DNA from: Chitinophaga sp. CB10
GTDB lineage: Bacteria; Bacteroidota; Bacteroidia; Chitinophagales; Chitinophagaceae
NCBI GenBank assembly: GCA_001870995.2
Contig: MLAV02000016.1
Location: 1-64,000 of the forward strand
Reading direction: 5' to 3'
Length of the DNA: 64,000 nucleotides
The stretch's first letter is position 1. Each line of letters begins with the position of its first letter. The position numbers were made by a program, and so were the translations under genes. The notes under the pieces were generated by a model that saw only the letters and a list, made by a program, of their open reading frames with translations, was not told the DNA's origin and searched no databases. Below, piece by piece: positions 24,392 through 33,348 of this stretch.

Positions 24392-25687
24392 ATGAACAAG
24401 ATATACCTGATTATACAACGGGAATTCCTCTCCCGCGTCCGCAAGCGTTCTTTCCTGATTGTAACCCTGCTGGTGCCGCTGGCCTTTGCCGCGATGATTA
24501 TCATACCGGCCGTACTGGCCGGCAATTCCAATAGCAGCACGAAAGTAGCCGTAGTGGATAAAAGCGGCATTTTTAAAGGGCAGTTCCAGGATAGCCGGAA
24601 TACCTATTTCAAGTTTATTTCCGACCAGCACCCGGATTCCCTGAAGCGGCACTATGCGGACCAGGGCTACAGCGGCGTGCTGCTGATCCCGGAGATAGAC
24701 CTGGAGCGGCCCTCCGGCTTTGAGTACTACAGCGACGCCCAGGCCAGCATTGCGCTGGAACATACGATTACCAACAACCTGAACAGCGTGATCGAAAGGA
24801 AGCGCATGGAAATAAACGGTATTGACAAAGCCAAGCTGGACGCGATCCGTGCGGACGTGACCGTGGAATTTAAGGACAGCAAGGATGAGAAGAAAGGCAG
24901 CTCGGCGGCCTCGTTTATACTGGGCTATGCCAGCGGCTTTACCATGTACTTCATGCTCCTGTTGTTTGGCACCTCCGTGATGCGGGGCGTAATGGAAGAG
25001 AAGGTGAACCGCATCGCGGAAGTAATGATCAGCAGTGTACGGCCTTTTCAGCTGATGATGGGTAAAATAACAGGCATTGCCGCCGTGGGACTTTTACAAT
25101 TCCTCATATGGGGTGTACTGTTGTTTTTACTGTCGATGGCCATGCCGTTGTTTATGTCGCCCGAGGCTATACAGACCGCCAACCAGGCGGGTTCCAATGC
25201 GGAAATGGCCGAGGCCATGCAGAAATTCTCCTTTGTGCTTGGCAAGATCAACTGGGCGCTGTTCATTGGTTGCTTTATATTTTATTTCCTCGGGGGCTAT
25301 TTATTTTACTCTTCCTTATACGCGGCGGTGGGCAGCCTGGCCAATGAAGACGCTTCTGATATTCAGCAGATGACATTGCCGCTGACGGCGCCGATTATCA
25401 TCAGCAGCATTATACTGGTGCGGGCGGTGGCCGATCCTACGAGTCCGCTGGCGGTATGGGCCAGCATCATCCCCTTCAGCTCCCCGCTGGTGATGATGGC
25501 GCGTATTCCTGCGGGCGTACCCGGCACGGTTCCTTACTGGCAGTTGCTATTGAGCATGTTGGTATTAATAGGCGGGTTTATTGCGAGCACCTGGATTGCC
25601 GGCAGGATTTACCGCACGGGCATCCTGATGTATGGTAAGAAGATTACGCTGAAAGAGGCTACCAGGTGGATTTTTAGTAAGTCATAA
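24392..25687 (+). CDS. ABC-2-type transporter permease (NatB-like)
   Basis: Protein of 431 aa. One N-terminal membrane helix (SFLIVTLLVPLAFAAMIIIPAVL, in part), a large extracytoplasmic domain (about 50-180), then about five to six C-terminal helices beginning at FILGYASGFTMYFMLLLFG. The motif GVMEEKVNRIAEVMISSVRPFQLMMGKI is typical of this exporter family. It partners the ATPase just upstream. The 3' end overlaps the convergent nitronate monooxygenase gene by 14 nt. Confidence 0.9.
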   Translation: MNKIYLIIQREFLSRVRKRSFLIVTLLVPLAFAAMIIIPAVLAGNSNSSTKVAVVDKSGIFKGQFQDSRNTYFKFISDQHPDSLKRHYADQGYSGVLLIPEIDLERPSGFEYYSDAQASIALEHTITNNLNSVIERKRMEINGIDKAKLDAIRADVTVEFKDSKDEKKGSSAASFILGYASGFTMYFMLLLFGTSVMRGVMEEKVNRIAEVMISSVRPFQLMMGKITGIAAVGLLQFLIWGVLLFLLSMAMPLFMSPEAIQTANQAGSNAEMAEAMQKFSFVLGKINWALFIGCFIFYFLGGYLFYSSLYAAVGSLANEDASDIQQMTLPLTAPIIISSIILVRAVADPTSPLAVWASIIPFSSPLVMMARIPAGVPGTVPYWQLLLSMLVLIGGFIASTWIAGRIYRTGILMYGKKITLKEATRWIFSKS

Positions 25688-26612
25688 GCTGTTTGCGGGC
25701 GGCCTCGAACTCTTCCCAGATTTCCTTTACGATATCGGCAGCTGGTTTTATCTGGTCGATAAGCGCGCTTACCTGGCCGATTTCCAGCTCTCCTTCGGAG
25801 AGGTTGCCTTCGAACATGCCGGTTTTGGCGCGGGCGCGGCCCAGCAGCTCTTTGAGGGCAGCCGCATCTGCGCCGCTATCTTCAGCGGCTTTGACGAGGT
25901 CGTAGAAATGGTTTTTAATAAGGCGTACCGGGGTGAGTTTTTTCAATGCCAGCGCCGTATCTCCTTCCCTGGCGTCGAGTATGGCATTTTTAAAGTTTTG
26001 GTGAGAAGAGGCCTCCGGCGTGGCCACGAAGCGGCTGCCTATCTGCACTCCTTCTGCGCCCAATGCCATGGCAGCGAGCATCCCCCTGCCCGTAGCAATG
26101 CCTCCGGCGGCTATTACGGGGATCTTTACCTTCGCTGTTACGGCGGGGATGAGCACCATGGTGGTGGTTTCTTCCCGCCCGTTATGTCCGCCTGCTTCGA
26201 AGCCCTCTGCTACTACCGCATCTACGCCGGCGGCTTCGCTCTTTTCGGCAAACAGGCTGCTGGACACGACGTGTACCACTTTGACACCGGCGGCTTTGAG
26301 CGTGCCGGTCCAGGTTTTCGGGTTGCCGGCGGAGGTGAATACCACCGGCACTTTTTCTTCCAGGATGATGTTTATCAGCTGGTCGATATCCGGGTAGAGC
26401 AAGGGCACGTTGACCCCGAAAGGCTTATCTGTTGCTTGTTTGGCTTTCTGAATATGCTCCCGCAGTACAGGAGGGTACATGCTGCCTGCGCCGATGAGGC
26501 CAAGGCCGCCGGCGTTACTAACAGCGCTGGCTAAACGCCAACCGCTGGCCCAGATCATACCGGCCTGGATGATAGGATAACGTATGCCGAATAGTTCATT
26601 AATCCTGTTCAT
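25674..26612 (-). CDS. Nitronate monooxygenase / FabK-like FMN TIM-barrel protein
   Basis: Protein of 312 aa from ATG 26612 (a TTG at 26618 is less likely). Family motifs: RYPIIQAGMIWASGWRLASAVSNAGGLGLIGAG, in part, the phosphate-binding VDAVVAEGFEAGGHNG with the conserved His, PVIAAGGIATGRGMLAAMALGAEGVQIGSRF, in part. The family includes nitronate monooxygenases, which oxidise alkyl nitronates, and FabK enoyl-ACP reductases. Sequence alone does not settle the activity; nitronate monooxygenase is the usual call. Confidence 0.85.
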   Translation of the reverse strand: MNRINELFGIRYPIIQAGMIWASGWRLASAVSNAGGLGLIGAGSMYPPVLREHIQKAKQATDKPFGVNVPLLYPDIDQLINIILEEKVPVVFTSAGNPKTWTGTLKAAGVKVVHVVSSSLFAEKSEAAGVDAVVAEGFEAGGHNGREETTTMVLIPAVTAKVKIPVIAAGGIATGRGMLAAMALGAEGVQIGSRFVATPEASSHQNFKNAILDAREGDTALALKKLTPVRLIKNHFYDLVKAAEDSGADAAALKELLGRARAKTGMFEGNLSEGELEIGQVSALIDQIKPAADIVKEIWEEFEAARKQLMTY

Positions 26613-26665
26613 AAGCAATCAGATAAATATCAAGACGGTTAAACTGCATGGCCGGATGATCCATC

Positions 26666-27658
26666 TCAGCCCAGATCAATTTCTGTATTGTCGCCAATAT
26701 TCAGGCTTTGGGAGAGCCCCCTGATGTTGGCATCGCTACCGATCAGGGAAGATTTGAGTACTACTTCGTACAGGTTACTGAAGGAGCCGATGATGGAATC
26801 CTTTACGATGGAGTAGTTCACTACGGTATTATCTCCTACGGCTACGTTGGGGCCGATGATGGAGTTTTTGATATTACAGCCTTCGCCAATGCTCACCGGT
26901 GGTATGATGATGGTGTTTTCATACGGCAGTACCGGGTTGCTGGCGGCTTTATATTTTTTCAGGAGGATGGCGTTGGTTTCGAGGAGCGTGTCTTTCCGGC
27001 CGCAGTCGAACCAGTTGTTTACGCGGAAGCCATTGAATTTAACGCCGTTTTCGATCATGCATTCCAGCGCGTCGGTGAGCTGGAATTCGTCGTGCGATTT
27101 GATTTTATTATCCAGGTTTTTCTGGAGGCATTCAAAGAGCAGCGGCGTTTCTTTGACTTTATACAACCCTACGAGGGCCAGGTTGGATTTAGGGATTTGT
27201 GGTTTTTCCACTACGCGGGTGATGAAGCCTGATTCATCCAGTTCGGCTACGCCGAAGTTGCGCGGGTCGTCCACTTTTTTGAGTCCCAGCATGGAGTACG
27301 GGGAGTTGATGACTTCCTGGAGGTCGCATTCCACGATGGTATCGCCGAGTACGATGAGTATCTCGTCGTTGGCGACTACTTCGCGGGTGAGCAGGATGGC
27401 GTGGCCGGTACCTTCGCGGCTGTTTTGCTGCACGAAGTGACAGGTAAGGTTTGGATATTTATTTTCCACGTAGTTCTGGATCTTGTCGCCCAGGTAGCCT
27501 ACGACGAATACGAATTCGCTGATACCTGCGTCAACAAGCTGATCAACAATAATACTGAGTATTGTACGACCTGCCAGTGGAATTAAAGCTTTGGGTTGAG
27601 TATATGTATGCGGACGGAGTTTAGTGCCTGCTCCGGCCACTGGTATTATTGCCTTCAT
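26666..27658 (-). CDS. Sugar-phosphate nucleotidyltransferase with beta-helix domain
   Basis: Protein of 330 aa. The N-terminal nucleotidyltransferase domain has GAGTKLRPHTYTQPKALIPLAG (GxGxxLxPlT...PKpl motif; Lys replaces the common Arg) and ILIVLGDTIV. The C-terminal left-handed beta-helix is made of hexapeptide repeats (IGEGCNIKNSIIGPNVAVGDNTVVNYSIVKDS, in part). Such proteins make NDP-sugars for cell-envelope polysaccharides. The exact sugar (glucose-1-P, mannose-1-P or N-acetylglucosamine-1-P) is not determinable here. Confidence 0.88.
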   Translation of the reverse strand: MKAIIPVAGAGTKLRPHTYTQPKALIPLAGRTILSIIVDQLVDAGISEFVFVVGYLGDKIQNYVENKYPNLTCHFVQQNSREGTGHAILLTREVVANDEILIVLGDTIVECDLQEVINSPYSMLGLKKVDDPRNFGVAELDESGFITRVVEKPQIPKSNLALVGLYKVKETPLLFECLQKNLDNKIKSHDEFQLTDALECMIENGVKFNGFRVNNWFDCGRKDTLLETNAILLKKYKAASNPVLPYENTIIIPPVSIGEGCNIKNSIIGPNVAVGDNTVVNYSIVKDSIIGSFSNLYEVVLKSSLIGSDANIRGLSQSLNIGDNTEIDLG

Positions 27659-27759
27659 GATGGGGCGAAAATAGGATAAATTTGGCTATCGTCAGACCAG
27701 TATAAAAATATAGCAAAATCTTTATGTGACGGCAAATTAATTTTCTCCGGGGCTGCGCA

Positions 27760-27790
27760 TTGCAATTGATTCAGGTTTATTCTACCTTTG
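27760..27790 (+). promoter_or_regulatory. Promoter of glyA
   Basis: -7 TACCTTTG (27783-27790) with a -33 TTG (27760-27762) after a 20-bp spacer. Start codon 19 bp downstream of the -7 box. Confidence 0.65.
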
Positions 27791-27809
27791 CGTCAAATTT
27801 TAAGGCATC

Positions 27810-29090
27810 ATGCAAAGAGACCAGCAAATATTTGATATCATCCGCCAGGAGTTGGAGCGTCAGCGCCATGGCATTGAGTTGATCGCATCAGAAAACTTCA
27901 CCAGCCTTCAGGTAATGCAGGCGATGGGGAATGTGATGACAAACAAATATGCCGAAGGCTATCCAGGCAGAAGATATTACGGCGGTTGCGAAATCGTGGA
28001 TCTGAGCGAGCAACTGGCTATTGACAGGGCAAAACAGATTTTCGGGATTGAGTATGCTAACGTGCAGCCTCACTCCGGCGCGCAAGCCAATGCTGCTGTA
28101 ATGCTGGCAATTCTGCAACCGGGCGATAAGATTCTGGGTCTGGATCTGAGCATGGGCGGTCACCTGACACATGGTTCTGCCGTAAACTTTTCCGGTAAAT
28201 TATATGAGCCTCATTTCTATGGCGTAAATAAGGAAACCGGCCTCGTAGAGTACGATAAAATGGAAGAAGTTGCTAACCGCGAGAAGCCAAAGCTGATCGT
28301 GTGCGGCGCTTCTGCTTATAGCCGCGACTGGGATTACAAACGTATCCGCGAGATTGCGGACCAGGTGGGCGCTTTTGTACTGGCAGATATTGCGCATCCT
28401 GCAGGTCTGATTGCCAAAGGCTTACTGAACTCTCCGTTTGAACATTGCCATTTTGTGACCACTACTACCCACAAAACCCTCCGTGGTCCACGTGGTGGTA
28501 TGATTATGCTGGGCAAGGATTTCGAAAATCCGTTCGGCCTGAAAACGCCAAAAGGCGAAACCCGCATGATGAGTTCCCTGATTGATACAGCGGTATTCCC
28601 GGGTATCCAGGGTGGTCCGCTGGAGCATGTGATTGCTGCCAAGGCGGTATCTTTCTTTGAAATTCTCTCTGACGACTATACGGTGTACGCTAACCAGATT
28701 ATCAAGAATGCGCAGGCTATGGCGAAGAGCTTCGTAGACAGGGGCTACCAGATCGTTTCCGGCGGTACTGACAACCACCTGATGCTGATCGATCTGCGTA
28801 ATAAGAACATCTCCGGTAAGAAAGCAGAACAGACCCTGGTGAAAGCGGATATCACTACCAATAAGAACATGGTTCCGTTTGATGATAAATCTGCTTTTGT
28901 TACTTCCGGTATTCGTGTAGGCGTGCCTGCGATCACTTCCCGTGGTCTTAAGGAAGGTCATATGGGCCAGATTGTGGATTGGATCGATCAGTTGCTGATG
29001 GATGCCGACAATGAGGCGCTGATCAGCAAGGTACGTGGCGAGGTGAATACCTTTATGCAGCAGTTTGCGCTGTATCCTGAATTGGGATAA
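27810..29090 (+). CDS. glyA: Serine hydroxymethyltransferase
   Basis: Protein of 426 aa, normal length. It interconverts serine and glycine with tetrahydrofolate. Landmarks: ELIASENFTS, YAEGYPGRRYYGGCE, NVQPHSGAQANAAV, the PLP-Lys motif TTTTHKTLRGPRGG, and the C-terminal VTSGIRVGVPAITSRG. Cytosolic PLP enzyme; single gene with its own promoter and terminator. Confidence 0.98.
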   Translation: MQRDQQIFDIIRQELERQRHGIELIASENFTSLQVMQAMGNVMTNKYAEGYPGRRYYGGCEIVDLSEQLAIDRAKQIFGIEYANVQPHSGAQANAAVMLAILQPGDKILGLDLSMGGHLTHGSAVNFSGKLYEPHFYGVNKETGLVEYDKMEEVANREKPKLIVCGASAYSRDWDYKRIREIADQVGAFVLADIAHPAGLIAKGLLNSPFEHCHFVTTTTHKTLRGPRGGMIMLGKDFENPFGLKTPKGETRMMSSLIDTAVFPGIQGGPLEHVIAAKAVSFFEILSDDYTVYANQIIKNAQAMAKSFVDRGYQIVSGGTDNHLMLIDLRNKNISGKKAEQTLVKADITTNKNMVPFDDKSAFVTSGIRVGVPAITSRGLKEGHMGQIVDWIDQLLMDADNEALISKVRGEVNTFMQQFALYPELG

Positions 29091-29111
29091 GCGTTTGAAT
29101 ATTTTTTTGTG

Positions 29112-29144
29112 GTCCCGCCGGCTCACGCCGGCGGGACTTTTTTT
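29112..29144 (+). terminator. Terminator of glyA
   Basis: GTCCCGCCGGC (29112-29122) pairs perfectly with GCCGGCGGGAC (29127-29137), 4-nt loop, followed by a T-run. A strong intrinsic terminator 21 bp after the stop codon. Confidence 0.92.
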
Positions 29145-29187
29145 ATGTGCGTTGCCTCCCCCATCTTATCATCTCCCTTAAATAAAT

Positions 29188-29217
29188 TTTGCGCTTTCAA
29201 AAGAATTTGTACTTTTA
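29188..29217 (+). promoter_or_regulatory. Promoter of the GntR-regulated ABC operon
   Basis: -33 TTTG (29188-29191), 18-bp spacer, -7 TACTTTTA (29210-29217; one mismatch to TAnnTTTG). The operator palindrome begins directly after the -7 box. Confidence 0.6.
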
Positions 29218-29219
29218 TG

Positions 29220-29241
29220 GTGTACTAGTTAAGTAGTACAC
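29220..29241. promoter_or_regulatory. Operator of the GntR (YtrA-like) repressor
   Basis: Perfect inverted repeat GTGTACTA-N6-TAGTACAC over 22 bp, located at the expected transcription start and 19 bp before the first start codon. The operon carries its own YtrA-type GntR gene, so binding there would shut off the whole operon (inference). Confidence 0.75.
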
Positions 29242-29260
29242 TAAACCACATCCTTTAGTT

Positions 29261-30094
29261 ATGATTAACATCCAATCCCTAAAATTCAGCTACAAAGCGG
29301 GCAGGCCGTTGTTTGAGAACCTGCATCTCCAACTGCTGCCGGGTCATATATATGGCCTGCTGGGCAAAAACGGAGCAGGTAAATCCACCCTGCTGAAACA
29401 GATCACCGGGTTATTATTTCCGGATGCCGGCAAAGTGGAAGTATTTGGCGAAGTAGCGGCCCAACGGAACCCTTCTTTCCTGCAGGATATCTTTTTAGTG
29501 CCGGAGGAATTATATCTCCCCAAAGTAAAAATCAACCAGTACCTGGCAACGCGGGCTTGCTTTTATCCGAAGTTTGACCACCAGGCATTTGAAAGCTACC
29601 TGAGGGAGTTTGAAATTCCGCTGAACCAGTATCTCCCTGAAATGTCTTACGGGCAGAAGAAAAAGTTTGTCATCAGCTTTGCGCTGGCTGCCAACACCCG
29701 TGTAGTGGTGATGGACGAGCCTACGAACGGGCTGGACATCCCCAGCAAGAGCACTTTCCGTAAACTGATTGCGGGCTCTCTCACAGAGGAGAAGTGCATT
29801 ATTATTTCCACTCACCAGGTGCGGGATCTGGACAACCTGATTGATAGCATTGTGATCATTGACAACCACCGGATCATTTTCCGGGAGGCGGTTGAAACGG
29901 TGACGGATAAACTGAGTTTCAAAGTGGTGCCGCAGCTAAATCCGGCGGAAACGGTGTTGTATGCGGACAGCAACCTGCGGGGCCATGCTATTGTAACGCC
30001 CAACAAGCACCAGGAACACAGTAAAATCGATATGGAACTGCTGTTCAACGCCGTCCTCTCCAACCGTCAATCTATCCAGGAAATTTTCAACTGA
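29261..30094 (+). CDS. ABC transporter ATP-binding protein (YtrB-like)
   Basis: Protein of 277 aa. Walker A GLLGKNGAGKSTLLKQITG, signature MSYGQKKKFVISFAL, Walker B VVVMDEPTNGLD, and H-loop STHQVRD. First gene of an operon with an integral membrane partner and a YtrA-type GntR repressor. In Bacillus such operons respond to cell-wall-active compounds; the substrate here is unknown. Confidence 0.9.
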   Translation: MINIQSLKFSYKAGRPLFENLHLQLLPGHIYGLLGKNGAGKSTLLKQITGLLFPDAGKVEVFGEVAAQRNPSFLQDIFLVPEELYLPKVKINQYLATRACFYPKFDHQAFESYLREFEIPLNQYLPEMSYGQKKKFVISFALAANTRVVVMDEPTNGLDIPSKSTFRKLIAGSLTEEKCIIISTHQVRDLDNLIDSIVIIDNHRIIFREAVETVTDKLSFKVVPQLNPAETVLYADSNLRGHAIVTPNKHQEHSKIDMELLFNAVLSNRQSIQEIFN

Positions 30095-30099
30095 TCATT

Positions 30100-30915
30100 A
30101 TGCAGAACAACTTCTTTTCTATCAACAGAATGGGCATGTACCTCCGGAAAGAAATTTCGGACAACTATAAAACCTACCTGCTCTCCATCGCGCTGATGCT
30201 GGCCCTGGGCGTAGGCATCGCGCTCTTTGCCTTCGCCAATCTCAACCAATGGGAAAAAGAAATCAAAGTATCGCATATACTGCCGGTCTATATTATCTTC
30301 TTTACCCTGTTCATCGGGCTGGACGCCTCCAGGAGCTTCAATGCGCTGGCTAAAACAGAGAGGCGTATGGACTTCTTCCTGCTGCCGGCGTCCAAATTTG
30401 AAAAGGTTTTGGGCCAGTACCTGATTACGTTCATTTTTGTTTCCGTGATTTTCCATTGCTGCGCCTGGGTTAGTTTCCAAACTTACCAGAGCCTTGTGGT
30501 GACTTACAAACAGGCTGTCATGATTTACGACTGGGACCAGGTGTTCCCTCCGAAATTCACCTACGGCAATTACCTGCAACTGATGCTGGGCCTGCATGCC
30601 GCCTTCTTCTTCGGGGCTACGTTTTTCTACAGGTTTAGCTTTCCGAAGATATTCTTTTGCTTCCTGATTTTCCTGTTTGGCATCTGGTTTATCAACATTG
30701 CCATTACCAATGCGCTGTTCGGAAAAGCGCTGCATGACTGGTACACCAACCTGCCTTATTTCGCCATTTTCACCGGCAATGACCGCATGCACAATTTCGC
30801 CTACGTAGTGCCGGAATGGTTAGGCAGGGCGAACCTTTTCATTGCGCAGTTCCTGCTGATACCGGCATTATGGGTGTTGAGCTATTTCCGGATCAGTGAT
30901 AAAGAAATCCAATAA
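30100..30915 (+). CDS. ABC-2-like membrane protein of the YtrA-type operon
   Basis: Protein of 271 aa with about six membrane segments (TYLLSIALMLALGVGIALFAF, in part, then ILPVYIIFFTLFIGLDASRSF, YLITFIFVSVIFHCCAWVSF, LGLHAAFFFGATFFY, IFFCFLIFLFGIWFINIAI and FLLIPALWVLSYF). The loop DASRSFNALAKTERRMDFFLLPASKFEK is typical of permeases of this operon type. It is 5 nt from the ATPase gene and is the probable permease partner. Confidence 0.85.
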   Translation: MQNNFFSINRMGMYLRKEISDNYKTYLLSIALMLALGVGIALFAFANLNQWEKEIKVSHILPVYIIFFTLFIGLDASRSFNALAKTERRMDFFLLPASKFEKVLGQYLITFIFVSVIFHCCAWVSFQTYQSLVVTYKQAVMIYDWDQVFPPKFTYGNYLQLMLGLHAAFFFGATFFYRFSFPKIFFCFLIFLFGIWFINIAITNALFGKALHDWYTNLPYFAIFTGNDRMHNFAYVVPEWLGRANLFIAQFLLIPALWVLSYFRISDKEIQ

Positions 30916-30926
30916 AACGTTGACAA

Positions 30927-31310
30927 ATGGAATTCAAAGATACCCAGGCAATCTACCTCCAGATTGCTGATTACATAAACGAACAGATACTGCTGGGGAA
31001 ATGGCAGCCGGAAGAGAAGATCCCCTCCGTGCGGGAGCTGGCCGTAGCGCTGGAAGTAAATCCCAATACGGTGATGCGGACCTGCGAGCTGCTGCAACAA
31101 CAGGAGATCATTGCCAACAAGCGTGGCATCGGTTATTTTATCCAGCAGGACGCCGTGAAAAAAATTATTGCAGCAAAGAAGGAGGCCTTCATCAGCAATG
31201 AGCTGCCGCAGTTTTTCCGGAGCCTGTACCTGCTGGATATGACCCTGGACGACCTCAAACCTTATTACGCCACTTTCAGGCAAAATAAAATTAACGGACA
31301 TGAAAACTAG
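30927..31310 (+). CDS. GntR-family repressor, YtrA subfamily
   Basis: Protein of 127 aa. Winged helix: IYLQIADYINEQILLGKWQPEEKIPSVRELAVALEVNPNTVMRTCELLQQQEIIANKRGIGYFI, in part. It has only a short C-terminal helical tail instead of a large effector domain, which defines the YtrA subfamily. Third gene of the operon it presumably represses through the palindrome at 29220-29241. The end overlaps the next gene by 11 nt. Confidence 0.9.
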   Translation: MEFKDTQAIYLQIADYINEQILLGKWQPEEKIPSVRELAVALEVNPNTVMRTCELLQQQEIIANKRGIGYFIQQDAVKKIIAAKKEAFISNELPQFFRSLYLLDMTLDDLKPYYATFRQNKINGHEN

Positions 31311-32040
31311 TACCAAACTCATCATAGGATTTTTAGGCTTCCTGCTATTCATGCTATTACTGACGGACATTACCATCTGGGCCAATTACAAAAAAGGCAT
31401 TACCAATGAAGAATGGATTGGGGTCAACAACGGCAAAGTCAACCGGGAAGCGGAAAGAAAAATTTTACCAGCCAGCGTGCAACCTTTTAAAGTCCTGGTC
31501 GTCTTTAATACGGATGTGATCCGGCGGAGCCGTTCAAATGCCGACAGTACAAGGGTTGAATACAGTGAAGAGGTACGGCAAACAAACCGGGTGGAGCTGG
31601 TACAGGAGGAGGCATGGTCCGTCACTGCATATGAAGGCGGCCAATTCACCAGGAAGGGCGATACGCTTCTGATAACTTTAACAAGCCGGTCAGGCGGATT
31701 CAGGGTAGCGATAGGCAAAGAGGCCCCGGAGATTATCAACCATGCTGCCTGGATGGATATATCCGGCATCTATGTGGATAACCTGGCGATTAGCTCAGAT
31801 ACTTCCGCCAGGACGGTTATCAACAATTCGGGAATCGGGCAATTCACCTACAGGGGTGGCCGGAATACCAGGCTGGAAATTTCTACCTGTCCGGATTTCA
31901 ACCATGCGGATATTTCCTTTGCAGACGGGGGCGCCATCAGCCTGTACGATGTTTATTTCAAACAACATCGTTTCAATTTTGATGACAAGGTGGATGTATC
32001 GATGAACGGGAAATCCGTGAAGATTATCTCCGGACAATAA
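31300..32040 (+). CDS. Membrane-anchored protein of unknown function in the ABC operon
   Basis: Protein of 246 aa. One N-terminal membrane helix (LIIGFLGFLLFMLLLTDITIW), then an extracytoplasmic, beta-rich domain of about 210 residues. Repeating strand-turn segments (MDISGIYVDNLAISSDT, then INNSGIGQFTYRGGRNTRLEIS) suggest a beta-helix-like fold of the type seen in adhesin-like GIN domains, but that is only a resemblance. Co-translated with the GntR gene (11-nt overlap). Confidence 0.65.
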   Translation: MKTSTKLIIGFLGFLLFMLLLTDITIWANYKKGITNEEWIGVNNGKVNREAERKILPASVQPFKVLVVFNTDVIRRSRSNADSTRVEYSEEVRQTNRVELVQEEAWSVTAYEGGQFTRKGDTLLITLTSRSGGFRVAIGKEAPEIINHAAWMDISGIYVDNLAISSDTSARTVINNSGIGQFTYRGGRNTRLEISTCPDFNHADISFADGGAISLYDVYFKQHRFNFDDKVDVSMNGKSVKIISGQ

Positions 32041-32094
32041 CAATAGTGTTAAGAATAAATTATACTTATCAGTTTTACAAGCAATAAAAAAAGC

Positions 32095-32110
32095 CCTGAT
32101 CTCCATCAGG
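32095..32110 (+). terminator. Hairpin after the ABC operon
   Basis: CCTGAT-CTCC-ATCAGG, with an A-rich flank on the left and ACTTCTTT on the right. Likely the terminator of the ABC/GntR operon. Confidence 0.6.
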
Positions 32111-32142
32111 ACTTCTTTAACAACATTTTCCAAAAAGCAAGG

Positions 32143-32168
32143 ATGCCGATTTCCATCGGCATTTTTTT
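32143..32168 (+). terminator. Second terminator, bidirectional between the ABC operon and the M20 gene
   Basis: ATGCCGAT (32143-32150), 4-nt loop, ATCGGCAT (32155-32162), then a T-run. It overlaps the end of the convergent M20 peptidase gene. Confidence 0.75.
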
Positions 32169-33348
32169 ATTTGGTGAACTGGGTGGCCAGGTAAGCCATC
32201 GTGCCCATTCCTATTTCAATCGCTTTTTCATCGACATCGAAGGTGGGGGTATGCACACCGGAGGTTATACCTCTGGCCACATTACCGGTACCGAGTCTGA
32301 AAAAGCAGGCAGGTATGATTTGAGAGTAGAACGCAAAATCTTCCGCGCCCATACGGATTTCCGTGTCCACTACCGCGTCCTTCCCGAGGTAATCTTCCGC
32401 GAGGCTGCGGGCCTGGGCGGTTACCGCTTCGTTGTTATAGAGGGTAGGATACCCAACGAGGATATCGATATCAATTTCAGCGCCCATAGCTTCCGCAATG
32501 CCTTTGGCTTGTTTGCGGATCAGGTCGTGCGCCTTGAAGCGCCAGGTTTCGTCCATTGCCCGGAAAGTACCCATGAGCTTCACTTCGCTGGGGATTACGT
32601 TGGTGGTGAAACCGCCGTTGAATGCGCAGATGCTGAGTACGGACGGGGAGAAAGGATTGTTGTTGCGGGAGATGATCTGCTGCAGCCCTACGACGATATG
32701 GGAGGCGATGAGGATGGTATCCGCCGTCAGCTGGGGCAGCGCGGCATGGCCGCCTTTTCCTTTTACGGTGATGTAGATTTCATCCGCGCTGGCCATGTAC
32801 TGGCCGGCTCTGAAGCCTACGATGCCTGCTTCCATGGTGGGCTGCACGTGCATACCCAGGATTGCGTCCGGCTTTGGATTTTCCAGGGCTCCTTCTTCGA
32901 TCATGATGCTGGCGCCCCCGGGATGCTTTTCTTCTCCCGGCTGGAATAAAATTTTTATCGTTCCTTCAAACTGGTCTTTTAGTTCGTGCAGGATGCGTGT
33001 TGCGCCGAGTACACAGGTCGTATGCACATCGTGCCCGCAGGCGTGCATTACGCCGGTGTGCTGGGATTTATAAGGCACGTCGTTGGCTTCGGTAATGGGC
33101 AATGCATCGATATCGGCACGCAGGGCGATTACCCTGGAAGCCGGATTCCGGCCTTCAATCAGCGCGATAACGCCTGTTCCGGCGATGCCGGCGGTAAAGG
33201 GAACACCGTATTCCGTCAGTTTCTGCTGGATGAATCCGGAGGTTTTATATTCCTGGAAAGAGAGTTCGGGGTGTGCATGCAGGTGATGCCTGATGCTGAT
33301 AAACTCAGGAGCGTAGGCTTTTGCCAGCTCCTTAATTAGATTCTTCAT
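32167..33348 (-). CDS. M20-family amidohydrolase / peptidase
   Basis: Protein of 393 aa. Metal-binding motifs of the M20D group: ALRADIDALPI, MHACGHDVHTTCVLG, QPGEEKHPGGASIMIEEGAL and a C-terminal GAEDFAFYSQ. The family hydrolyses N-acyl or N-carbamoyl amino acids. Its start overlaps the SPOR gene end by 17 nt, so the two genes are co-transcribed. Confidence 0.9.
   Translation of the reverse strand: MKNLIKELAKAYAPEFISIRHHLHAHPELSFQEYKTSGFIQQKLTEYGVPFTAGIAGTGVIALIEGRNPASRVIALRADIDALPITEANDVPYKSQHTGVMHACGHDVHTTCVLGATRILHELKDQFEGTIKILFQPGEEKHPGGASIMIEEGALENPKPDAILGMHVQPTMEAGIVGFRAGQYMASADEIYITVKGKGGHAALPQLTADTILIASHIVVGLQQIISRNNNPFSPSVLSICAFNGGFTTNVIPSEVKLMGTFRAMDETWRFKAHDLIRKQAKGIAEAMGAEIDIDILVGYPTLYNNEAVTAQARSLAEDYLGKDAVVDTEIRMGAEDFAFYSQIIPACFFRLGTGNVARGITSGVHTPTFDVDEKAIEIGMGTMAYLATQFTK

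Noticed and set aside
27660..27809. Riboswitch in the glyA leader
   Set aside because: The leader from the predicted promoter is only about 15 nt; no aptamer-like structure fits.
32143..32949. 268-codon plus-strand frame over the M20 gene
   Set aside because: Starts inside a terminator and runs antisense to a conserved peptidase.
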